From NCBI RefSeq assembly GCF_016616095.2, contig NZ_CP067089.2:3038001-3102000 (forward strand): a stretch of DNA of 64,000 nt, read 5' to 3'. The position numbers and the translations under genes were made by a program. This DNA is from Breznakiella homolactica (GTDB lineage: Bacteria; Spirochaetota; Spirochaetia; Treponematales; Breznakiellaceae). This document shows, piece after piece, positions 35,459-43,900 of the stretch. The stretch's first letter is position 1. The number at the start of each line of letters is the position of its first letter. Below the pieces are notes generated by a model. It saw nothing but the letters and a program-made list of their open reading frames with translations. It was not told the origin of the DNA and did not search any database.

Positions 35459-36220
35459 TCACCGGGTCGCTGCTTCTGGGGCTTTGCTCCGGGCCACATA
35501 CACCATCTTCAGCCTTACCGGAAATTGTACCATGATTCTATTCAGAAAACCGGGAATAATAAACTCCCTGTTTTTCATCAGCTGCCGGTACGCGTACCGG
35601 GCGGTTGTCTCCGGGTCCATGGCGTTTGATGGTGTTTCCGTTCCTTCTTTTCTGAAAAAACCGGTCCGGGTGGCCCCCGGACACAGGATGCATACATCAA
35701 TGTTTTTCTTCCGCGCCTCAAACCGTACGGCCCGGCTGTAGCTTGTTACGAAAGCCTTGCCCGCAAAATAAGAAGCGGTGTACGGCCCCGGCTGGAAGCC
35801 GCCGATGGAGGAGACATTCAGTATTTTCCCCGATCTCCGTTCGTACATATCCGTCAGCGCCAGTCTCGTCAGCTGGGAGAGGCTGATCATGTTCAGGACC
35901 ATCATCCGTTCTTCATGCTCAAAATCAATGTTATCCGCGGCGCCGGCCAGCCCGAACCCGGCGTTGTTTACCAGCACGTCAGGGGTTATACCATCCGCCT
36001 TTACCCGGCTGTATACCGATACCGCCGCTCCGGGCAGGGAAAGATCCTGCTCGTACGCCGTTACCGCGGCTCCGAATTCCTTTTCCAGTTTTCTTTTGGT
36101 ATTCTCCAGCCTTTCGCTGTCCGATGAGACAATAACAACCCCGCAGCCTTCACGGCAGAAAACCCGGGCCAGTTCGTATCCGATCCCGCCGGTCGCCCCG
36201 GTGATCATAGCGTATTTCAT
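35459..36220 (-). CDS. Short-chain dehydrogenase/reductase
   Basis: A 253-residue oxidoreductase with a Rossmann fold. The cofactor motif is TGATGGIGYELA, followed by VNNAGFG, and the active site has Ser in LNVSSIGG, then Tyr and Lys in YTASYFAGKAF (YxxxK with Tyr four residues before Lys). It closely follows DltE/YqjQ-type SDRs of unknown substrate. The ATG at 36220 has GGAAGGAG seven bases upstream; the frame extends to 36247. The Crp-type regulator just upstream on the same strand may control it. Confidence 0.88.
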   Translation of the reverse strand: MKYAMITGATGGIGYELARVFCREGCGVVIVSSDSERLENTKRKLEKEFGAAVTAYEQDLSLPGAAVSVYSRVKADGITPDVLVNNAGFGLAGAADNIDFEHEERMMVLNMISLSQLTRLALTDMYERRSGKILNVSSIGGFQPGPYTASYFAGKAFVTSYSRAVRFEARKKNIDVCILCPGATRTGFFRKEGTETPSNAMDPETTARYAYRQLMKNREFIIPGFLNRIMVQFPVRLKMVYVARSKAPEAATR

Positions 36221-36278
36221 ACAAACACTCCTTCCTGTTTTTTCCAAGGTACAGAAACGGAGCGGCGCTGTAATTCAC

Positions 36279-36899
36279 CTAGGTTAATTCGGAAGTGTTT
36301 TTCTGAATTTTTTTCCGGATCCGGCTCAGCGAGGCCGGCCTGATCCCGATGTAGGAGGCTATATGCAGCAGCGGAACCCGGGACAGCAAGCCGGGGTATT
36401 CCCGGCAGAAATCACGGTACCGTTCTTCGGCATCCAGCACCATCAGTTTCCGGGCCCGGGTTTCAAGTTTTTCCACTTCCCTGAGAAAAAGCGTATTCAC
36501 CGTGTTCCGTATTCCTTCATCCTCTTCCATGCATCCGCGGATAAGGGTATATGGGAACCGGATACAGGTGCAGTCTTCCAGGCATTCCACGGAAAACGAC
36601 GAAGCCGAATCCGTCCTGAATCCCTCGGTGGAGAAAAACTCTCGCTCAGCGCTGAAGCACTTGGTAACATCATTGCCGTCGCTGTCAATGTAAAAACCCC
36701 TCACGAGTCCGGACACAATTCCGTACAGATTCGAAGCCCGGTCCCCTTCATGCAGAACAATAGTGCCCCGGGGAAAATCAACCGGAAAGGCGCCCTTGCC
36801 GATCAGCGCCGCGGCGTTCCGGGTCAGTGTAATATTGAACTGCTTTTCCAGGTAGTCACTTACGGTCATAGGGTTTTTCCGGCCTGTTCCGTGGTACAT
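36279..36899 (-). CDS. Crp/Fnr-family transcriptional regulator
   Basis: A 206-residue regulator. Residues about 30-125 are a cyclic-nucleotide-binding jelly roll (GTIVLHEGDRASNLYGIVSGLVRGF), without Cys residues placed for an FNR iron-sulfur cluster. The C-terminus has a helix-turn-helix (LLHIASYIGIRPASLSRIRKK). Its ATG overlaps the stop of the secreted-protein gene upstream (TGATG), so it might be coupled to it; an ATG at 36869 is the alternative start. It precedes the SDR gene by about 60 bases on the same strand. Confidence 0.85.
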   Translation of the reverse strand: MYHGTGRKNPMTVSDYLEKQFNITLTRNAAALIGKGAFPVDFPRGTIVLHEGDRASNLYGIVSGLVRGFYIDSDGNDVTKCFSAEREFFSTEGFRTDSASSFSVECLEDCTCIRFPYTLIRGCMEEDEGIRNTVNTLFLREVEKLETRARKLMVLDAEERYRDFCREYPGLLSRVPLLHIASYIGIRPASLSRIRKKIQKNTSELT

Positions 36900-37849
36900 C
36901 AGGTGTTTATAAAAACAAACAGCAGCTGGAAGAAAAGGTAATTGAATATCCTGTCTCTCCCGGCAAAATGGATATTTTTTGGGGAAAAGTTCATAAAATA
37001 GCTGACTTCGTACAGGATTTCCGTTTCTCTGTCATAGAGGTACACGTTAAAAGTTCCGGTTTCGATGGTTTCAATTATATCGGGACCGAGCCCGTGGCCG
37101 ATAATAATTTTTTCCGCCCCGGACCGTTCCAGAATCCCGGCTAAGGGGATGTCCGTCATAACCCAGTTTTCCTTGTATTTTTCCCGGTAAAAATTTTCGT
37201 TGATTCTGGAATTAATTTCCTCTTCTTTTGTTTCGTAATATTTTTTAAATTGAATCGTCATGGAATTTGTCCCGCCGCCGTAGATTAAAAAGAAGCTTTC
37301 CTCCTTCTCTCCCGCGGCTTCGGGGGTTATGGAAAGCATTGACCAGTCATTGTCATGCAGCAGCAGTCCCAGCTCAGTGCCGAAGGCGGAAACTTCTTTG
37401 AATGAAAAAAGATTGATGTTTTCATCGAATTCCGAATCGCGGTAGTTGTATTGTATAACGTCCCGGCCGTCCTGGGTTCTGATAGTTTTTTCCGCGGCGT
37501 AGAGTTTGCGCAGCGCGGCGGCAAAGGTATCGTTGATGCCGTTCCCGTCGAAGTAGCTGAGTATCCTGTTCTGTATATTTTTGTTTTTGGTAAACCGCAG
37601 AAACGTCTCAAACTGAAGGCTCTGGAGAGAATCTTCGCCGATATAATTCACGCATAATGCGTTCAGCTGTTCATCGTTAACGGTTACCTGATTTTCATCC
37701 CACGCCTTCAGGTAGGCGTTCATATTAAGAAAATCAGTCATGTCTTCCTCAAAGGGAATGTATAAAAAAAGCTGATTCCTGTTTTCCTGGGAAAACACCG
37801 CCGCGGTTATTGATAATAAGAGAATGATGAACATCTTTCTTAAAAACAT
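36899..37849 (-). CDS. Secreted protein of unknown family
   Basis: A 316-residue exported protein. Residues 1-20 form a signal peptide (RKMFIILLLSITAAVFSQE). The mature part is mixed alpha/beta with Asp/Asn-rich loops and no recognisable motif. The GGGAGG ribosome binding site lies upstream of the ATG. The following Crp-type gene starts on its stop codon. I have no function for it; surface or periplasmic location is inferred from the signal peptide. Confidence 0.7.
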   Translation of the reverse strand: MFLRKMFIILLLSITAAVFSQENRNQLFLYIPFEEDMTDFLNMNAYLKAWDENQVTVNDEQLNALCVNYIGEDSLQSLQFETFLRFTKNKNIQNRILSYFDGNGINDTFAAALRKLYAAEKTIRTQDGRDVIQYNYRDSEFDENINLFSFKEVSAFGTELGLLLHDNDWSMLSITPEAAGEKEESFFLIYGGGTNSMTIQFKKYYETKEEEINSRINENFYREKYKENWVMTDIPLAGILERSGAEKIIIGHGLGPDIIETIETGTFNVYLYDRETEILYEVSYFMNFSPKNIHFAGRDRIFNYLFFQLLFVFINT

Positions 37850-37906
37850 CCGAACCTCCCGCTTTTATCCGGTAAATTTACGGAATCCCCGGCGGAGATT
37901 ACTGCT

Positions 37907-38395
37907 TTACTGCATATCCCCGATTTTAATCGATACATGGTCCCGCTTTAAGACTTTGCTTGTAATTTTTTCATCCCGTTCCAATAGATAGATGTCCAGA
38001 TACTCGCCGCCGTTGGGATAATAAATAAAATACTTTTTCCCCGCCTCAAAATTGTACTGCAGTTCCAGATCGCCTCCAAGTATCGAGGTGCTGATATAAC
38101 CGCCGCTGCGCATATAATGCAGGTCAAACGTAATATGTGTCTCTCCGGCGGGAATGACTATTTCCCCGAATTTTCCCATCAAAGACAGTCCTGTGGACCA
38201 ATCCACGGTTATACCATTGTAACTGGTAACACTGATGTCGGTGAGGGGCAGTACCAAAGAAGTGGTTTCGCTTTGCGGCAGAGCGTCGTCAAAGGTATAA
38301 AAGACCTTGGGTGTGGCGGTACAGGAACTCATTGCCAGCAGCAGAAACCCGGCAGTCAAACACAGAATACAGTTACGGATCTTACTCATTATCAT
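37907..38395 (-). CDS. Small lipoprotein of unknown function
   Basis: A 162-residue protein. The first about 24 residues are a lipoprotein signal with lipobox LLAMSSC, so Cys24 or so is lipidated. The remainder is beta-rich (ITFDLHYMRSGGYIS, GKKYFIYYPNGGEYLDIYLLERD), like many spirochaete surface or periplasmic lipoproteins. The AAAGGAG site precedes the ATG by six bases. It is 57 bases upstream of the secreted protein gene on the same strand and the two may be cotranscribed. Confidence 0.7.
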   Translation of the reverse strand: MIMSKIRNCILCLTAGFLLLAMSSCTATPKVFYTFDDALPQSETTSLVLPLTDISVTSYNGITVDWSTGLSLMGKFGEIVIPAGETHITFDLHYMRSGGYISTSILGGDLELQYNFEAGKKYFIYYPNGGEYLDIYLLERDEKITSKVLKRDHVSIKIGDMQ

Positions 38396-38525
38396 ACATC
38401 ACTCCTTTATTGGCTGCGACCGGCGGTTAATTTTTTCTAGAAAAAAGCAGAGAATAAAGATGATATAAAATTATTATTGAATAAAATTCAACCGCTTGAA
38501 CCCATCATCGTAAATCCGCGGCAGC

Positions 38526-38556
38526 GCCTGACAATCTCCGGCACAAATTGTCAGGC
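38526..38556 (+). promoter_or_regulatory. 10-bp inverted repeat upstream of the AraC/GyrI-type regulator
   Basis: GCCTGACAAT at 38526-38535 and its exact complement at 38547-38556, with an 11-base spacer, centred about 56 bases before the regulator ATG. The size suits a dimer-binding operator or a leader hairpin. A TTGACG at 38561 could be a -35 box or belong to the leader. Confidence 0.5.
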
Positions 38557-38596
38557 AGGTTTGACGGAAAGACGGTATTATTTGAAGGGAGAAACC

Positions 38597-39529
38597 ATGA
38601 GGGACTGGCGCAGAAAAATACGGGATACCGCTTTCAGCGGAGAGGATGCCCGGTGGATAGAGCGGATGAACAACGCCGTGGCGTATATCGAAAACCATCT
38701 CGGCGGGGATATCCATATCCGCAGGGCGGCGGCCCTGGCAAACTGCTCAATCCATCACTTCCAGCGGATTTTTTCGTTTATGGCGGCCATGCCCGTGTCC
38801 CAGTATATCCGGCAGCGGCGGCTTACCATGGCGGCATTTGAACTGCAGGGCGGCGGCCCGAAGATCATAGACCTGGCGGTAAAGTACGGCTACGATTCGC
38901 CGGAATCCTTCGCCAGGGCGTTTAAGGCCATGCACGGTGTGACCCCTTCGGAAGCCAGGAAGCCGGGAATCCCCCTGAAGTCCTGCCCGGTCCTGGGTTT
39001 CCGCGTATCAATTCAGGGAGGAACCCCAATGGATTACCGCATTGAGGAACATGAAGGATTTTTACTGTTCGGAGTTACACGGGAAATCAGCACCCTGGAC
39101 CGCCGGAATCTCACGGAGGTTCCGGCATTCTGGTACGAAAAACTGAAAGACGGTTCCATAGACCGGATCAGGGAAGCGGCGGGAATTTCCGGCGCCGTGC
39201 CGGTCCATTCCGCCATATACCGCTGCACCGATTCGGGCTACACCTACCTCATCGGCTATACCGCGGCGGACGGTACCGATACCCGGGATTTTACCGTTCT
39301 GGATGTGCCAGGAGGAACCTGGGCGGTATTTGAGATTAACGCTCCGGACCGGGCCGGTGCCGCCGAAAAGGCCGCCCCGCTGTGGGAGCGAATCTTTACC
39401 GGGTGGTTCCCGGTATCGGGATACGAACTGGCCGATGCCCCGGAGCTGGAGCTGCACTACAGAACCGGGTCCGGCGGATTCCGCACCGAAATCAGAATCC
39501 CCGTAACGGTTCCGCGGAATCAGATGTAA
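38597..39529 (+). CDS. AraC-type regulator fused to GyrI-like effector domain
   Basis: A 310-residue regulator. Residues about 25-130 are the AraC double helix-turn-helix (AAALANCSIHHFQRIFSFM, IIDLAVKYGYDSPESFARAFKAMHGVTPSEARK). Residues about 150-310 are a GyrI/Rob-like small-molecule-binding domain (FRVSIQGGTPMDYRIEEHEGF, ending in the common ELHYRT segment). This arrangement occurs in regulators of multidrug and stress genes. The ATG at 38597 has GGGAG upstream. It converges with the Eis-like acetyltransferase gene, overlapping it by 10 bases. Confidence 0.87.
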   Translation: MRDWRRKIRDTAFSGEDARWIERMNNAVAYIENHLGGDIHIRRAAALANCSIHHFQRIFSFMAAMPVSQYIRQRRLTMAAFELQGGGPKIIDLAVKYGYDSPESFARAFKAMHGVTPSEARKPGIPLKSCPVLGFRVSIQGGTPMDYRIEEHEGFLLFGVTREISTLDRRNLTEVPAFWYEKLKDGSIDRIREAAGISGAVPVHSAIYRCTDSGYTYLIGYTAADGTDTRDFTVLDVPGGTWAVFEINAPDRAGAAEKAAPLWERIFTGWFPVSGYELADAPELELHYRTGSGGFRTEIRIPVTVPRNQM

Positions 39530-40737
39530 TCGGAAATATTCGGTTTTTCCCGGGGAATAATTCCTTCAAGGAATTCTATTGTTTTAGAATCCGCTTCGAT
39601 CCGCTCCACGGTGTGCAGATAGCCCGGCCGCTTATACCCGAGCAGCATGGTTGTCAGGGTGGCGATACTCAGCCCGACGGTCCTGCCCTGCCCGCTGCCG
39701 CCGATCTCCGGAGCGGCACCCTTCCCCAGGGTAACCGTAAAGGTCCGGCTGTTCCATTCCAGGAAGTCGTCCTTTACGATAAAGGAAATTGTTTCCTCCC
39801 GGCCGGGATTAATAAACCGGTACTGCCCGAGGAACCGTTCCGCGTCGATGATACGGCCCATAATATAGGGACGGACCGTTTCCTTGATATCGCTGTCCTC
39901 AAGCCAGAACGCTATGGTTTCCCCGGAATAGTTGTTGCCATCTACGGCGTCGATCATGGAATCATGGGCTCCGATGTATTTCCACAGCCCCTTCCACGCT
40001 TCCAGATCGAGGTACACCATTTCCTTGATATGCATGATGTCGTCCTTGAGCATGTAGACCATGTACCCCGCGGGCTTATCTTGTTCCGTGTAATAAACGG
40101 CGATTTCCGTATCATCCGTATCCCAGCGCCAGTACTCCTCCCAGGCAAGTTCGTTCCGGAGGATGCAGCCGTGGGTCTTGAGGGCGAAATCCCGGTGGAG
40201 TTTCATAAAATCGGGACTGTCGTCGTCGACCCTGCGGACATACCCGGGAACGGCGATGTTTTTCGGGAGCTGGGTATCCTTTATGTGGAATGACATTTTA
40301 TCGGAAATGATTTCCCAGCCCCGGTGGCGGTACAGGGGGAATGAATAGGGATACAAAACGGCGATGCACTGGCCGTTATCCCGCATCTCCGTAAGACTCT
40401 GCCGCATAAGCCGCGACATGAGCCCCATACCGGTATACTCGGGGTAGGTCGCCACACTGGTCACGAACCCCATATCACAAAGCGCGCCGTGGATGTTCAT
40501 CTTCAGGGGATACACCGCGAACTGGGACGCCAGTTTGTCACCGTCAAAAGCCCCGAGGACACTGGCCCGTTCCAGAACAGGAAATTTCGACTGCCGGATA
40601 TCGTCATCTTCCCAGCCGAGTTCCTGGAGTTCCTCCTCGGTTACCTGGAACGCGTAGCGCAGCAGATCATTGTACTGCTCCAGATCATCCGGACCCAGTT
40701 TCCGTACACGCATATTTTCATTGGTACTGCCGGACAT
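39520..40737 (-). CDS. Eis-family GNAT N-acetyltransferase
   Basis: A 405-residue enzyme of the Eis/Anf-like group. The N-terminal GNAT domain has the acetyl-CoA motif (VATYPEYTGMGLMSRLMRQSL, with R/Q-x-x-G-x-G/A pattern) and YPYSFPLYRHRGW, followed by a second GNAT-like and a SCP-like C-terminal domain (LSIATLTTMLLGYKRPGYL). Members acetylate amines such as aminoglycosides or proteins. The ATG at 40737 has GGGGAG upstream; the frame is open to 40755. Its 3' end overlaps the AraC/GyrI gene. The 30-bp palindrome at 40758 is within its upstream region. Confidence 0.85.
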   Translation of the reverse strand: MSGSTNENMRVRKLGPDDLEQYNDLLRYAFQVTEEELQELGWEDDDIRQSKFPVLERASVLGAFDGDKLASQFAVYPLKMNIHGALCDMGFVTSVATYPEYTGMGLMSRLMRQSLTEMRDNGQCIAVLYPYSFPLYRHRGWEIISDKMSFHIKDTQLPKNIAVPGYVRRVDDDSPDFMKLHRDFALKTHGCILRNELAWEEYWRWDTDDTEIAVYYTEQDKPAGYMVYMLKDDIMHIKEMVYLDLEAWKGLWKYIGAHDSMIDAVDGNNYSGETIAFWLEDSDIKETVRPYIMGRIIDAERFLGQYRFINPGREETISFIVKDDFLEWNSRTFTVTLGKGAAPEIGGSGQGRTVGLSIATLTTMLLGYKRPGYLHTVERIEADSKTIEFLEGIIPREKPNISDYI

Positions 40738-40757
40738 ACAATCTCCCCATGGCAATT

Positions 40758-40787
40758 ATAATCAAATAATTACAATTATTTGATTAT
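40758..40787. repeat. 30-bp near-perfect palindrome upstream of the Eis gene
   Basis: Two complementary 14-base AT-rich arms (40758-40771 and 40774-40787) with a 2-base centre, just before the Eis-type start codon at 40737. Position and symmetry suit an operator. Confidence 0.6.
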
Positions 40788-40801
40788 TTCCGATTCTACA
40801 T

Positions 40802-40843
40802 GTTCCTGATGGAAAGAATTAGCTAATTCTTTCCATCAGGAAC
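40802..40843. repeat. Perfect 42-bp palindrome in the Eis/A2M spacer
   Basis: Twenty-one bases followed directly by their exact complement, with no loop (centre TTAGCTAA). It is not followed by a T-tract in either direction. It lies between the divergent promoters of the Eis-type gene and the alpha-2-macroglobulin gene. Confidence 0.7.
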
Positions 40844-40899
40844 TGAATTTAATGACTTTAACTACCTTTTCATATATTAAAGATTATATAATAATCCAT

Positions 40900-40918
40900 G
40901 ATATTTACAGAAAATATC
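40900..40918. repeat. Third inverted repeat of the Eis/A2M spacer
   Basis: GATATTT at 40900-40906 and AAATATC at 40912-40918 with a 5-base spacer, in the same AT-rich spacer, about 75 bases before the alpha-2-macroglobulin ATG. Confidence 0.4.
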
Positions 40919-40991
40919 ACTATATATATGTATGAAAATGAATAATAATTACTCTACGGAAGACTAATCCATCAGGGAGGGAAAAACAACT

Positions 40992-43900
40992 ATGGCCGGT
41001 AATTCTGATAAGGAACCGAGAAACTGGATACATTTTTTCTTGGGGAGGTATTCTCCTCCGGAATTCATAAAAATCGCGGTAAACCGGATAAAGACCTCCG
41101 TATTCCCATGGATCAGGGAACATTCCAAAACAATCAGAAAAACAGCCCTCATTGCCGCGGGTGTGATTATTGTGTTTTTTGGGATCCTCGTGGGTTATTC
41201 ATTTTACCAGTCCCGCAAACCCCAGCCGATCGTTATACGGTCTTCCGTTTCCAGTCCTTCCTTTATACTCGACGAGCAGACATGGGAGCCCCTGGTCATC
41301 CGCTTTAACGGATCCGCGGCGGAGCTCGAGATGATAGACAAAGAAGTTGAAACCGGAATAACCGTGAATCCTTCGATTCAGGGGACCTGGCGCTGGGATG
41401 GTGATACGTCATTGGTTTTCACCGCGTCGCAGCCCTGGGCTATCGGAAAAAAATACACCGTCAGTTTCGGCAAGGATTTTTTCCCTTCCCATATAAAAAC
41501 AGAAAATTCCGTATCTTTTACAATAGATGATTTTGAGCTGTATATCGGTTCCGCAGAATTTTATATCGACCCCGAAAACAGCAGCATTAAACGGGTCCTG
41601 TTAACCGCCACCAGCAATTATCCTATGGATCCCGCCACCATCGAAAACAGCATCGTCATAGAACCCCAGATTACTTCCAGCTCCGGCCAGCTTCAGAAAA
41701 AACAGTATTCATATACCGTCTCTTATAATAAAACCTTTACCGCCGCGTATATTGTTTCGGAACCCATCGGCATGCCCGCGAAAACCGTACCCATGAAGAT
41801 CACCCTTCAAAAGGGCGTCACCGCGTCAGGCGGCCAGGGCCGCCCCGCTGAAATGCGGACCGCGTCGGTAGAAATTCCCGGAATGACCTCTTATGTAAAT
41901 GTTCAGAATGTTTCCCATGAGCTGATAAAAAACAGCGAACAGCTGTATGACCAGGTGTTTATTCTCACCACCCAGGGATCAATAGACCAGGAGGAACTTT
42001 CCAAAAACATCTCGGTGTGGGAACTCCCCGTGGACCGGCCGGAACTGCCGGGAATAAAAGAGGCGAAAAATTACCGGTGGGGCTCTACCGACGAAATGGT
42101 TCCGGAGGTGCTTACCATCTCCCGGAAAGTCGAACTCGAACCTATTCCGAACGAACTCAAATACAATTCGGTAAACAGCTATAAATTCTCCGCCCAGCCC
42201 GGACGGTACCTGTACGTCAAACTGAATAACGGCGCTCAGTTTTACGGAGGATATTTCCTGAATGATCCCTTCGGGACAATTTTCCAGGTACGGCAGTACC
42301 CCAAGGAACTGGCCATCCTTTCGGAAGGATCTATTCTTTCATTTACCGGGGATAAACGGCTGTCCATGCTTACCCGGGGCGTGGATAAAGTAAAATACAC
42401 CATCGGTCGTATCAGGCCGGATGATATCAACCACCTGGTTTCACAGACCAGCGGGGATATGACCAATATACGGTTCAGAAATTACACGTTTAATGAATTC
42501 AATATAACCGAACAGTATTCCGAATCGGCTTCGGTTGTTCTGGGCAGCGAGCGGGATATCGGATATTTCTCATTTGATTTTACGCGGTACCTCGAGACCA
42601 TACCGTCAAAGAATCTCCGTCACGGACTGTTTATTTTTAAAGTCCAGGGCGAAAACCCGAATTCCCAGTTCTCCGACCGGAGGCTCATCATGGTCACCGA
42701 TCTGGGATTTTTCGTTAAGACCAATACCGACGGAACCAGGGATGTATTTGTCCAATCCATCGCGACCGGCAATCCCGTGAGCGGCGCGGAAGTCTCGGTC
42801 CTCGGACTCAACGGAAACGTGCTGGTTTCGGCCGTTACGGGACAGGACGGCCACGTGCAGATTCCTGGCCTTCAGAATTACCGCAACGAACGGGCCCCCA
42901 CGGTATTTACGGTCCGCCGGGGTGACGATCTGTCGTTTATGCCCTTCAGCGCGGCCGGACGCGGCCTCGATTATTCGGGATTTGAAACCGGAGGAATCCA
43001 GGGAGCGGCGGACCCGAAAACACTCCGGGCATTTCTGTTCTCCGACCGGGGTATATACCGGCCGGGAGACGAAGTGCGGATCGGAATGGTTATCAAATCC
43101 GGCGACTGGAGCGCCAACCTCGCCCGGACGCCGCTGGAATATAAAGTTACCGATTCCCGGGGCACGGAAATAGTAAACCAAAGAATATCCCTTTCCCGGG
43201 AAGGGGTTGAGGATATCCGGTTCAGCACCCACGCGTGGTCCCCCACCGGAACCTATACGGTTTCGGTGTATGTGATCAGGGATGAACGGAAGGAAGAACG
43301 GGTCTTCCTGGGATCCCAGACCGTAAAGGTCGAGGAGTTCCTGCCCGATACCCTGAACGTATCCGCGGTCTTTGATCCCCTGCCCCGGGGCGGGTGGATA
43401 ACGCCGTCCCAGCTTAACGGTATCGTTTCGGTGCGCAACCTCTTCGGAACACCCGCCGCGGGGAACGAGGTAAAAGCGCAGATTACCCTTGCCCCCGGCC
43501 ATCAGAATTTCCGGCAGTACCAGGATTACCGGTTCCAGGATCCGTTCCTCGGAAAAAACACTTTCCAGGAATTTCTGGGCACCCAGCAGACCGACGCCGA
43601 AGGAGCCGCCGAGTTTGAACTCAATCTCCAGAAATTCGAAAAAGCTACCTACCGATTATCGTTTTACGCCGAGGCCTTCGAAAAAGGAAGCGGCCGGAAC
43701 GTATCAACCCAGACATCGGTATATGTCAGCCCGCTGCAGTGGCTCATCGGCTACAAACCGGACGGCAGTTTAAACTACATCCAGCGTGATACAACCCGCA
43801 TGGTTTCCTTTATCGCGGTCAATCCCGGACTGGAAAAAACAACCGTACCGGATCTTACCTTTACGCTCACGGAACTCCGCTACGTATCGGTGCTGGTAAA

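Noticed and set aside
40802..40843. Palindrome read as an intrinsic terminator
   Set aside because: There is no T-tract on either side and it lies between divergent start codons, where no gene ends.
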